From IMG/VR virus record IMGVR_UViG_3300017735_000007, positions 1 to 60,450 of that record: 60,450 nt of DNA; one strand, written 5' to 3'. The stretch comes from a virus. Position 1 is the first letter of the stretch; each line of letters opens with the position of its first letter. Position numbers and translations under genes: made by a program. Shown here in pieces: positions 25,721-33,486 of the stretch. The notes under the pieces were generated by a model. That model worked only from the letters and a program-made list of their open reading frames with translations. It searched no databases and was not told where the DNA came from.

Positions 25721-25757
25721 TTCTATCTCCTATTGAAAGTGTGTTAAAGAATATTAA

Positions 25758-27392
25758 TTAAAATGTTCCACCGTCAATAGCAGTAATGGTAACTGCACCA
25801 CTTGATACTGTAAAGTTAGCACTAGCAAAACTAGCGATACCTTTATTAGATGTCGTTGCATCTTCTCCAGTAATGGTTGCTGTACCACCTGAGTACGCTA
25901 CATCCATACCTTCGCCAGCAGCGACAATTACAGAACCTAAGTTAGAAGCAGTTGATACTTCAGCAGCAATCGTAATTGCACCTGCACCATTAGTGATATC
26001 AATACCATCACCAGCAGTAAGAGTAGCAGCATCCATTAAACCTGAAGATGTGTCACCAATTAAGATTTGACCATCTGTAGGAGCTGAACCTGCATAACTG
26101 TCAATACTTCCACTCATACTTGCGTTAGCAAGAGTTAAGTTTCCGAATTTACCTGCCATAGCAGTTCCAGAGAATACTGAAGAACTATCTGTTGCACTTG
26201 TTAGAGCGACAAAAGAACCATCTGTATCATCCATACCAAAGAAACCAATTTTAGCACCACCGGAGTTGTACTTAAATTTAATACCTCTGTCTAGGTTATC
26301 GTCTGAACTATCTGAACCAATTTCGAATACAGGGTCAGCGATATTTACTGTTGTTGAGTTTACTGTTGTTGTAGTACCATTAACTGCCAAGTTTCCTGTG
26401 ACTGTTAAGTTACCAGATGTTGTTAAAGTTGCAGTTGTAATATCGTCTGATATTAAGTTTCCTGAAACTGTTAAGTTATTTGCGACTGTCACATTGTTTG
26501 GAAGACCAACTGTTAAAGTTTGTCCTGACATTGATGTTTCAATCTCGTTTGCTGTACCAGCGATTGTTAGTGACTGAGAGTCTAAGTCTACTGCACCTGT
26601 TCCACTGTCACCAGCCATATCTAAGTCTGAAGCGGTTACACTACTGTCTACATATGCTTTTACTGATTGTTGAGAAGGAACTTTAACTGCTGAGTTAGAA
26701 GCCATGTTGTCTTCGTCTACAAAGAAGTTAATCTTATCTAATGTCACATTACTATCTAAGATAGCTGCAGTATCTACTGCATCATCTGCTAATTTAGCAG
26801 CGTTGATAGCGTTGTTTGCGATTGTCATAACACCTGTGTCGGCCATAGTGGCGTCACCAGACATTACATTGTCAATCCATTTTGATGTTCCTGTATCATA
26901 TAATAACATCGCACCATCACCTGCGGATGTGATGTTTACATCACTACCACCAGCAAGGGTTGAAGTTGTTGAAGCGAAAGAAAGATTTCCTGAACCATCT
27001 GTTGCTATAACTTGGTTAGCAGAACCGTCTGCGGTAGGCAGCGTGAAGGTTACTGAAGAACCAAGAGTATCTGCAGCTTTAAGACCAACGAAGTTTGTTC
27101 CGTTATCGGAATCTTCCATGATTTGTAAAGTTGCACCAGCAGTAGAACCATTACCAACTTTAAAGTTAGCAGGTGTTGCTGAAGAACCAGCAAGCATATC
27201 AGTATAATACTTACCACCAATCGCATGGATTAGGGCTGTAGAATTATCTGAATCTACTGATTCGATGAATAGTTTAGCAGATGCACCAGAATTACTTCTA
27301 TCTTGTACATACGCCAATTCACCTTCCGATAAATCTGATATCGCCGGAGCAGATGCGCCTGTACTTCTTTTGATTTGAATTACTGTTGCCAT
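25758..27392 (-). CDS. Long fibre protein ending IDGGTF
   Basis: This 544-aa beta-rich fibre protein starts with the MATVIQIKRSTGASAPAISDL head. It contains VGNGSTAGATLQIMEDSDNGTNFVGLKA, one DNMASNSAVKVPSQQSVKAYVDS unit (shared with the 884-aa fibre), a LTVSGNLISDDI...VNGTTTTVNSTTVNI shaft, and the terminal AIDGGTF tag. It is transcribed from a late-like box (27524-27531) through an unusually long ~125-nt leader with several hairpins. Likely role: fibre shaft protein. Receptor specificity is unknown. Confidence 0.75.
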   Translation of the reverse strand: MATVIQIKRSTGASAPAISDLSEGELAYVQDRSNSGASAKLFIESVDSDNSTALIHAIGGKYYTDMLAGSSATPANFKVGNGSTAGATLQIMEDSDNGTNFVGLKAADTLGSSVTFTLPTADGSANQVIATDGSGNLSFASTTSTLAGGSDVNITSAGDGAMLLYDTGTSKWIDNVMSGDATMADTGVMTIANNAINAAKLADDAVDTAAILDSNVTLDKINFFVDEDNMASNSAVKVPSQQSVKAYVDSSVTASDLDMAGDSGTGAVDLDSQSLTIAGTANEIETSMSGQTLTVGLPNNVTVANNLTVSGNLISDDITTATLTTSGNLTVTGNLAVNGTTTTVNSTTVNIADPVFEIGSDSSDDNLDRGIKFKYNSGGAKIGFFGMDDTDGSFVALTSATDSSSVFSGTAMAGKFGNLTLANASMSGSIDSYAGSAPTDGQILIGDTSSGLMDAATLTAGDGIDITNGAGAITIAAEVSTASNLGSVIVAAGEGMDVAYSGGTATITGEDATTSNKGIASFASANFTVSSGAVTITAIDGGTF

Positions 27393-27531
27393 TTTTATTT
27401 TCCTATAAAAATTAAATTAATTGTTGTGACTCAGCACTCCTGAGTCGTGAATACATAATATAAAACTGTCCTCTCACAATGAGGGTCGTTGTCTCACTGG
27501 TCGACAACCTTGATTTGTACTATTATTTAGT
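27393..27531 (-). promoter_or_regulatory. Late promoter variant ACTAAATA and structured leader of the 544-aa fibre gene
   Basis: The box at 27524-27531 would start transcription near 27518. The ~125-nt leader then holds, in transcript order, a 6-bp hairpin (GTTGTC/GACAAC), a short hairpin around CTCATTGTGAG, and a perfect 7-bp hairpin GACTCAG/CTGAGTC with a 5-nt loop, followed by an AU-rich stretch and an AGGAAA ribosome site. This is the longest non-coding stretch in the window. None of the hairpins has a T-run, so they look like leader structure rather than terminators. Confidence 0.5.
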
Positions 27532-27534
27532 GTT

Positions 27535-27777
27535 TTAGAATGTTCCGCCGTCTATCGTAGTGGTGGTTGTCCACTTATCAGTTGACTGGTCATATGAGAG
27601 AAGACCATCATCTGTTTCAGATGCGTTTACATCTGCAAGTTCATTGATAGATTTAGCAGATAAGTCTGTTGCACCGCCTGGGTTACCAACAGTCACTTGT
27701 TTTGCTCTTAGATTTGTTGTGTTAGATAATACGCCACCTATGGTAGCGACTCTTGATACTACGCCTTTTATTGCCAT
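27535..27777 (-). CDS. Small fibre-cassette protein ending IDGGTF
   Basis: This 80-aa protein has a KQVTVGNPGGATDLSAKSINEL segment, an ELADVNASETDDGLLSYDQST segment resembling the NDQILVQTGS/DHVLLYNDTT units of the 810-aa fibre, and the terminal TTIDGGTF tag shared with two other cassette proteins. Its ATG overlaps the stop of the 110-aa gene (TAATG). It is probably a small structural or adaptor component. Confidence 0.62.
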   Translation of the reverse strand: MAIKGVVSRVATIGGVLSNTTNLRAKQVTVGNPGGATDLSAKSINELADVNASETDDGLLSYDQSTDKWTTTTTIDGGTF

Positions 27778-28109
27778 TATCTGGTTACTCCTGGTGTGAC
27801 TATTGCTTGACCTTCTACAACTCTTGTTGTTATACCACCAGCACTTGTTATGTTCATATCATACACATATCTTCCAGGTTCTAATGCTGATGTTTGAGTA
27901 TCAGTCAAAGATAATGTCACTTTACCGGTAACATTCTCATTACTGGTAGTGAATGTGGCAGATATGGTTGAAGAACCATAGGTCTTTCTTATTTGTCCTG
28001 CTGATGTATAACCAGAGAGATTTAAAACCTGTCCTGTTGAATCGGAAACATCTACAGCAACTTGAAAGTCTGTTCCCTGGTCGATAAATAAATTTGCGAT
28101 TATAGCCAT
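27777..28109 (-). CDS. Small beta-sandwich virion protein (110 aa)
   Basis: This compact beta-rich protein (FIDQGTDFQVAVDVSDSTG, LNLSGYTSAGQIRKTYGSS, LEPGRYVYDMNITSAGG) is of a type seen in fibre regions of marine T4-like phages. The pattern of GxxF...L.SGY..AGQIRK..GSS..A.F is a recognisable conserved family, but I know no proven role. It has a leaderless-type promoter (ACTAAATA, 5-nt spacer) and is coupled to the 80-aa gene. Confidence 0.65.
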   Translation of the reverse strand: MAIIANLFIDQGTDFQVAVDVSDSTGQVLNLSGYTSAGQIRKTYGSSTISATFTTSNENVTGKVTLSLTDTQTSALEPGRYVYDMNITSAGGITTRVVEGQAIVTPGVTR

Positions 28110-28114
28110 ATTAC

Positions 28115-28122
28115 TATTTAGT
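28115..28122 (-). promoter_or_regulatory. Late promoter variant ACTAAATA for the 110-aa gene (leaderless geometry)
   Basis: The box is followed by GTAAT and the ATG at 28109, the same 5-nt spacing as four other minus-strand genes. Confidence 0.5.
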
Positions 28123-28126
28123 CATC

Positions 28127-29221
28127 CTATTCGTCAAACGGCAAAGCAGGTACCTGATGAATTTTCTCAACTGTTGAACTATCTTTCTTAACAAAGACTT
28201 TAGTTGAAGCTTTTACAACACCATCACTATCTTTTATAAAGACTCCTTTCACTTTTGCAACTGGCGTTATTGGTCGATTAGAGTTCTCTGTTGCTTGAAA
28301 TATAAACGGAGACCTGAATCCATATGGTTGTTGTCTGTTTTGTTGAAAACTATAAGACGCCTGACCTTGTGCAATATATGGTTGTCGACCAATAGTAGGA
28401 TTTCTGTAAATAGAAGGACTTCTATATGAGAAAGGATATGTAAATGGTTGCCTTCTAATAACAGGGTCTTGTCTATTGTGAGTATTAAGATATTGTGCGT
28501 TATGTGCTGAAGGTGTTCTCTTATTTCTAATATTAGGTTCTTGTTGACTTCTAATATTAGGTTGTTGTTTATTTTTAAGCGCTTGTCTAATAGAAGGTGT
28601 TTGTGCGCTTCTAATATTAGGTTCTTGTTGACTCGCTGGTGTTCTTGTTATAGAAGGAGTTTGTTTACTCGCTTGATAAGCAGACTGTTTGTTTCTTATA
28701 ACAGATTCCTGTTTATTTTTAATAGTAGGTTGTTGTTGATTTCTAATAAAAGGATTCTGCGTATTCGCTTGTGCATCTGCGGTGTAAGGACTTTGAGCGC
28801 TTCTAATATTAGGTTCTTGAGCAGTCTGTTGGGCGCTTCTTATACTAGGCGCCTGTTTGTCTCTAATAACAGGTTCTTGTGCGTTTGCAGTATACGGAGT
28901 TTGATGAGCTCTTTCAACCGGATTTTGTCTGTTTCTAATATTAGGTTCTTGTTGATTTCTAATATTAGGTTGTTGATTACTTTCCTGCTGATTTCTTTCA
29001 AACGGATGTTGTTTGTTTCTAATATTAGGTTGTTGATTACTTTCCTGCTGATTTCTTTCAAACGGATGTTGTTTGTTTCTAATAACAGGTTGCTGTGCCT
29101 GATGCTGTCGATTTCTTTCAAACGGATGTTGTTTGTTTCTAATAACAGGTTGTTGCGCTGGTTGTTGCACCTGTGTAGCAATAGGATGTTGGTATATGGA
29201 TGGTTGTTGTCCTACTGGCAT
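28127..29221 (-). CDS. Proline-centred repeat protein, Q-type, with short C-terminal domain
   Basis: This 364-aa protein has residues ~1-310 built of proline-centred units, mainly QQPNIRNx, QHPFERNx, QQPVIRNK and QEPNIRNx, with 8- and 6-residue lengths and a few degenerate units. The sequence then changes to a basic ~50-residue tail (PVAKVKGVFIKDSDGVVKAS, VFVKKDSSTVEK) that resembles the KTPTGW-type N-terminal segment of the Hint-bearing protein in size and charge. It has no Hint domain. It follows the 533-aa repeat protein by 6 nt and is in the same unit. Confidence 0.72.
   Translation of the reverse strand: MPVGQQPSIYQHPIATQVQQPAQQPVIRNKQHPFERNRQHQAQQPVIRNKQHPFERNQQESNQQPNIRNKQHPFERNQQESNQQPNIRNQQEPNIRNRQNPVERAHQTPYTANAQEPVIRDKQAPSIRSAQQTAQEPNIRSAQSPYTADAQANTQNPFIRNQQQPTIKNKQESVIRNKQSAYQASKQTPSITRTPASQQEPNIRSAQTPSIRQALKNKQQPNIRSQQEPNIRNKRTPSAHNAQYLNTHNRQDPVIRRQPFTYPFSYRSPSIYRNPTIGRQPYIAQGQASYSFQQNRQQPYGFRSPFIFQATENSNRPITPVAKVKGVFIKDSDGVVKASTKVFVKKDSSTVEKIHQVPALPFDE
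28300..29215 (-). repeat. In-frame tandem repeat tract (QxPxIR/QHPFER units)
   Basis: The words TAATATTAGGTTCTTG and TTTCAAACGGATGTTGTTTG recur in the reading frame. One ~75-bp segment is repeated almost exactly around 28975-29065, showing recent unit duplication. Confidence 0.75.
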
Positions 29222-29227
29222 ATCACA

Positions 29228-30829
29228 TTACTCCTGGTTATTATCATCGTTTTCATCGTCTTCTGGTGCTTCGTTTTCGTAATACAGAGTCACTTTTAGC
29301 GATATTGTATGAGTTCCCATATTAGCATCTGGACTTGTAAATGTAAATGTATTAGTTGTCTCGTACTCCTTAACATCTCCACCGCTAGCATTATCACATT
29401 TCCACTTGGTAAAAGTACCATTAGTTGTACCAAAACTCCAAGAAGTGCTAGTTATTGCAGTGCCTGTAGAAATGTTTCCGCTCAGAGTACCCTCATTGAA
29501 GGTACTATGGGGTGAGGTAATTCTAGCAACAGAATAATTAGTTCCAGCATCGTCTATTTTGTATAGAAGAACAGCACTATTTGCATTAATGCTTTGCTGC
29601 TGACCATTTTGAGTACCGCCGGTATTTGTTTCTTCCAGATATGCATCAGCATTCTGTCCAGGTGGTATACCATCAGATGAAGCATAAACATATACATTAA
29701 CATCATTACTTGATTCAACACAATATAATACAATCCAAGGTTCTAGACCGCTATGGTCCACAACTGAAACCTCACAATGAACTTCAGTATATGGAGCAGT
29801 CGTAGTACCAATGTTTTGCTGTTGTAATTCACTAAAGATAAACGGTGTTCGTGCATTTCTTGAGTTTTGTGTATTGACAATTACTGGAGTTGTAAATGGT
29901 GACCTATGTTGGTAAATACTCGGCGATTGATGCTGATAAATTGACGGACTTCTAAATGGTGAACTATGCTGATAAGTACTTGGCGATTGATGCTGATAAA
30001 TTGACGGACTTCTAAATGGCGACTGATGCTGATAAGTACTTGGCGATTGATGCTGATAAATTGACGGACTTCTAAATGGCGACTGATGCTGATAAATCAA
30101 CGGACTTCTATGGTCATAAGTGTCTGGACTTCTATGTTGATAGATACTAGGTTCTCTATTATCGTATGTAGAAGGTGACCTATGGTCATATGTAAATGGT
30201 GACCTATGTTGATAAGTAAACGGACTTCTATAAGGCGACCTATGGTCATATATTAAAGGTTCTCTATTTTGATATGTAGAAGGTGTTCGAGAAGGACTTT
30301 GGTGGTTATATGTTGAAGGACTTCTGTGGTCATATGTAAAAGGACTTCTATGTTCATATGTTAAAGGTTGTCTATTTGTATAGATGCTAGGCGTTCTAGT
30401 CTGAGTCGGTGTACGATATATCAAAGGACTTCTATGTTGATATGTAGAAGGTTCTCTATGTTGATAATTTAACTGATAAGTAAACGGTGACCTATGTTGA
30501 TATGTCAACGGACTTCCATGTTGATATGTAGAAGGTGTTTGAATATTGTATATTGAAGGCGCCCTACTTGTGTATATAGCAGGCGACCTGTGATTATAGG
30601 TTTTTTGTGCGACACCTTGAGCAATTATTGGATTTTGTGCATTACTAGGCGTCTGAACATTTGTAGGTGTTCTACTTTGATATGTAAATGGTTGTGTTCC
30701 TTGAGTAGTAACCTGATAAATTCTTTGTGCGATATTCGGTTGTTGACCGGCTGCAGGTACTCTGGCTAAAAAGGGTTGCTGAAAAGTTCCACCATTCTTA
30801 TCATGTTTTATAAAAATATCGTCTGACAT
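29228..30829 (-). CDS. Proline-centred repeat protein, R-type, with beta-rich C-terminal domain
   Basis: This 533-aa protein has residues ~15-335 composed of RSPxTYDH/QH, QSPSxYQH and QTPSxYxx units with even lengths (4, 6, 8). Residues ~336-520 are a non-repetitive beta domain (EVHCEVSVVDHSGLEPWIVL, SVARITSPHSTFNEGTLSG, NTFTFTSPDANMGTHTISLKV) resembling PKD/Ig-like fibre domains, and the C-terminus is acidic (PEDDENDDNNQE). The N-terminus (MSDDIFIKHDKNGGTFQQPF) recalls KVGGTW/W-type adhesin starts. It is a plausible fibre with a globular head or foot. Confidence 0.72.
   Translation of the reverse strand: MSDDIFIKHDKNGGTFQQPFLARVPAAGQQPNIAQRIYQVTTQGTQPFTYQSRTPTNVQTPSNAQNPIIAQGVAQKTYNHRSPAIYTSRAPSIYNIQTPSTYQHGSPLTYQHRSPFTYQLNYQHREPSTYQHRSPLIYRTPTQTRTPSIYTNRQPLTYEHRSPFTYDHRSPSTYNHQSPSRTPSTYQNREPLIYDHRSPYRSPFTYQHRSPFTYDHRSPSTYDNREPSIYQHRSPDTYDHRSPLIYQHQSPFRSPSIYQHQSPSTYQHQSPFRSPSIYQHQSPSTYQHSSPFRSPSIYQHQSPSIYQHRSPFTTPVIVNTQNSRNARTPFIFSELQQQNIGTTTAPYTEVHCEVSVVDHSGLEPWIVLYCVESSNDVNVYVYASSDGIPPGQNADAYLEETNTGGTQNGQQQSINANSAVLLYKIDDAGTNYSVARITSPHSTFNEGTLSGNISTGTAITSTSWSFGTTNGTFTKWKCDNASGGDVKEYETTNTFTFTSPDANMGTHTISLKVTLYYENEAPEDDENDDNNQE
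29880..30765 (-). repeat. In-frame tandem repeat tract (RSPxTY units)
   Basis: Between about 29920 and 30110, a ~63-bp unit containing GATTGATGCTGATAAATTGA is repeated three times nearly exactly. Between 30160 and 30380 the words are identical to those in 19.2-20.1 kb of the Hint-bearing gene, so the two loci can exchange sequence. Confidence 0.8.
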
Positions 30830-30839
30830 ATTTTGTTCA

Positions 30840-33272
30840 CTATATTAAAAAGAAAAGATGACCTATCTCTTTTCCACTACCACTAGGAAGACCACTAGAT
30901 AAATCTGAGTCTGTTATCACACTATAATCTAACTCTATGTCGTTACCATCTAGAGTGATACCATTACTCACTGAAGCTTCTAATGTTATCTCACCATCTG
31001 TAGTTGTATTAGTACCACCGTCTGGATTATCATTGTAGGTGAGTTTTATACCTTTATTTAGTTCAACATTTGCAGTACCATTTTGAGCTATTGTTCCATC
31101 ACCACTTGCATCGAACTTAAATTGTTTAGCGACTCTGTTGTCTGTAAAGAACACAGCAGAAGCGTCTTCAGTTAAATTACTAGTACTACCAGCTTGGTCA
31201 CCAGGGTTCCAAGCAGAACCACTCCATATTAGTATTTGACCAGTACTTGCACCACTATTGACATTTGCTAAATCTTCTAAGTCGATTGATGGTAAGTCTG
31301 ATAGAGTTAAAGCAGTAAGAGTAGTTGCAATAGATACATTACCCTTTGCAGTCTGAGTCTGGGTACCAGTGACTGCACCTGTTAATGTGAAAGTTGAATT
31401 TGCAATTGTTAAATCTATTGCACCATCAGCGTCATCGTCATTGTAAGTTGCTGTAAGACCTGTATGTGTACCATTGTTTGCAATCTGAGCACCAGTAATG
31501 TCTTGTACTTTCTCGGTGAGTGTGACATTTGACCATGAAGAACCAGTTTGAACTAAAATTTGGTCATTAGTATTGTTTGCATCTGAAACATCGTATAAGT
31601 CATTTAGAGCAAGTTCGGTAGAAGTAATATCTCCTTTAGTCAAAGCTCTAAGAGTAGTTGCAATTGTCAAATTACCTTTTGCAGTCTGAGTAGCAGTACC
31701 TGTGACTCCACCTGTTAATGTGAAAGTTGAATTGTCTACTACTAGATTTGTTTTGCCTGTATCATCGTTGTATGTGACTGATAGACCTGTTTCAGTATTA
31801 CCAGCGAACATTGCACCAGCGATATCTTCAACTCTTTCTCGCATGGGTGTGTTTTCCCATTGGTCTGTGGTATCATTATACAGTAAAACATGGTCTTCTG
31901 CAAGCGCAATAGGATGGTCTACATTTGCAAGATAATCTATATTCTTTAATGCGATTCTAGCGTCTGCTCTTGCATCTGTATAATATAGATTAGAATTATG
32001 TTCTGTTAAGTTTTGTGTTGTGTGGTTTGCAATACTTGAAACTGTACCAGTCAAAGAACCTGCGTTTGCATTACTGTCGTGGTCAGATGTTGTATCTAGT
32101 ATTGTGTGAGTACCAGCAAAGTTTTTAATGTTATTAACTACAGAACTACCTGATTTGAATACTGAGTTAGTATCACCTGTTATATCATCGACACTTGTAA
32201 TGTCGCCACCAGTGATATTCAATGTACCATCTGTTAGAGTTCCTACTGTTGCAGTTCCTGATACATTTGATAAGTTTGAATATACATTTGACCATCTCTT
32301 TGATGTTAAACCCAATGAATATGTATTAGTTGTTTCTGGTCTTAGATGAGAGTTTGCATAACCTGTGAATGTAATTGTATCACTAGCGGCGTTACCTAAT
32401 GTTGTGTTTCCGTCTACTGTAAGGTTTGCATTTAAGGTTGTATTATCAACTACTTGAAGTGTTGATTGCATATGCACATCACCATCAATGTCTACAGCAT
32501 CTAAATGAGATGTACCATTTACATCGATGTTGCCTTCGATATCTAAGAATCCTGAGAATGTTCCGTTGACTGCGCCTGTTATAGAACCACTGTTGATACT
32601 CATTGTAGAATCAGTGATAGTAGGTGCAGTTAGTGTCTTGCCTGTTGTGAGTAAGATATCATCTTCTGCAAATGTCTTACCTGCAAGTTGTATTGTATAT
32701 CCAGATTCTAGTAGAGTTGTTGGTGATGAACTATCTCCATTTATAATAACACCGTTTGCATTGGTGTTATAGATTGTGTTCTCAACTGTTTTCTGGAAGA
32801 ATGATGCAACTGAGTTTGCAATATTTGTTCCTACAAATGCACCAGTGTATGAGTATACATGAAGTCTATCGTTAGTAGACATTGCATTTGCTTGACCAGA
32901 TGCATAAGTACCTGTTAGTGTGATACCCTCATGCGAACCTGTACCAGTAGGATTAGAAATAATGAAATCTACATCTTCTATCAAATGTCTTTCGTTTTTA
33001 AATACTTGAATCTTATCTTTTACAAAAATTAAGTTATTTGCAAACTCATCGTTACCTGTAAATAGTGTTTGGTTTGTTGATGCAACGAATACGAACTCTT
33101 GGAAGAAAAACTGTTTGTCTTCTAAAACATTGACAGCATCAACTAGTGTTCCGTTGTTTCCAGATTTTAATCCTTCCCTTAGACCAGAAACTTCACCCAC
33201 ATCATATGCGAGTTCGTTATAGGTAGTTCTAAAGTCTTCAATTGTTGCGAAGTTGTCTACTGTTTTAGCCAT
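30840..33272 (-). CDS. Large tail fibre / baseplate-attached fibre protein (810 aa)
   Basis: This 810-aa beta-rich protein starts MAKTVDNFATIEDFRTTYNELAYDVGE, an N-terminus common to marine T4-like fibre proteins that dock near the DUF4815 protein. A QTLFTGNDEFANN...VFKNERHLIEDVDF module follows (~60-110), then a LDIEGNIDVNGTSHLDAVDIDGDV shaft, an S-to-Y segment YANSHLRPETTNTYSLGLTSKRW with IGSxxxRWxxVYS-like character, and several repeated EDIAGAMFAGNTETGLSVTY / TLTGAVTGTQTQTAKGNVSIATTL units. It overlaps the 73-aa coiled-coil gene by 8 nt. The likely role is a long fibre protein attached to the baseplate. Confidence 0.75.
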   Translation of the reverse strand: MAKTVDNFATIEDFRTTYNELAYDVGEVSGLREGLKSGNNGTLVDAVNVLEDKQFFFQEFVFVASTNQTLFTGNDEFANNLIFVKDKIQVFKNERHLIEDVDFIISNPTGTGSHEGITLTGTYASGQANAMSTNDRLHVYSYTGAFVGTNIANSVASFFQKTVENTIYNTNANGVIINGDSSSPTTLLESGYTIQLAGKTFAEDDILLTTGKTLTAPTITDSTMSINSGSITGAVNGTFSGFLDIEGNIDVNGTSHLDAVDIDGDVHMQSTLQVVDNTTLNANLTVDGNTTLGNAASDTITFTGYANSHLRPETTNTYSLGLTSKRWSNVYSNLSNVSGTATVGTLTDGTLNITGGDITSVDDITGDTNSVFKSGSSVVNNIKNFAGTHTILDTTSDHDSNANAGSLTGTVSSIANHTTQNLTEHNSNLYYTDARADARIALKNIDYLANVDHPIALAEDHVLLYNDTTDQWENTPMRERVEDIAGAMFAGNTETGLSVTYNDDTGKTNLVVDNSTFTLTGGVTGTATQTAKGNLTIATTLRALTKGDITSTELALNDLYDVSDANNTNDQILVQTGSSWSNVTLTEKVQDITGAQIANNGTHTGLTATYNDDDADGAIDLTIANSTFTLTGAVTGTQTQTAKGNVSIATTLTALTLSDLPSIDLEDLANVNSGASTGQILIWSGSAWNPGDQAGSTSNLTEDASAVFFTDNRVAKQFKFDASGDGTIAQNGTANVELNKGIKLTYNDNPDGGTNTTTDGEITLEASVSNGITLDGNDIELDYSVITDSDLSSGLPSGSGKEIGHLFFLI

Positions 33273-33486
33273 GTAATTTCTCTACTATATCTTTTAATAA
33301 GTCTTTAATTTCTGTTACCTCTTTCTTAAGAGTATTTATTTCATTCTTTTGAGTTTTTAAAAACTCTCTTCTTCTCATTGTCAACCTATACTGTTCTTCG
33401 TTAGTATTGATAATGGCATGAGAGGATTCATCCCTAATTAGGTCTGAAAATCCTTCCACTTTATGTACTATCTTACGCAAGAGCAA
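33265..33486 (-). CDS. Small coiled-coil protein between baseplate and fibre genes
   Basis: This 73-aa protein has a conserved-looking central part (NTNEEQYRLTMRRREFLKTQ) and a C-terminal heptad region (INTLKKEVTEIKDLLKDIVEKL) that predicts a short coiled coil. Similar small proteins occur next to fibre genes in marine T4-like phages. It overlaps the 2328-aa gene by 14 nt and the 810-aa gene by 8 nt. It is possibly a trimerisation or docking factor for the fibre, which is inference from position. Confidence 0.6.
   Translation of the reverse strand: MLLRKIVHKVEGFSDLIRDESSHAIINTNEEQYRLTMRRREFLKTQKNEINTLKKEVTEIKDLLKDIVEKLHG

Noticed and set aside
27420-27510. Possible tRNA: a 5-bp stem with a 7-nt loop (TCACAAT) and terminal GTTGT/ACAAC pairing on the plus strand
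   Set aside because: No T-arm consensus (no GTTCGA), position 33 of the loop is C not T, and D-arm features are missing. Better explained as a structured leader.
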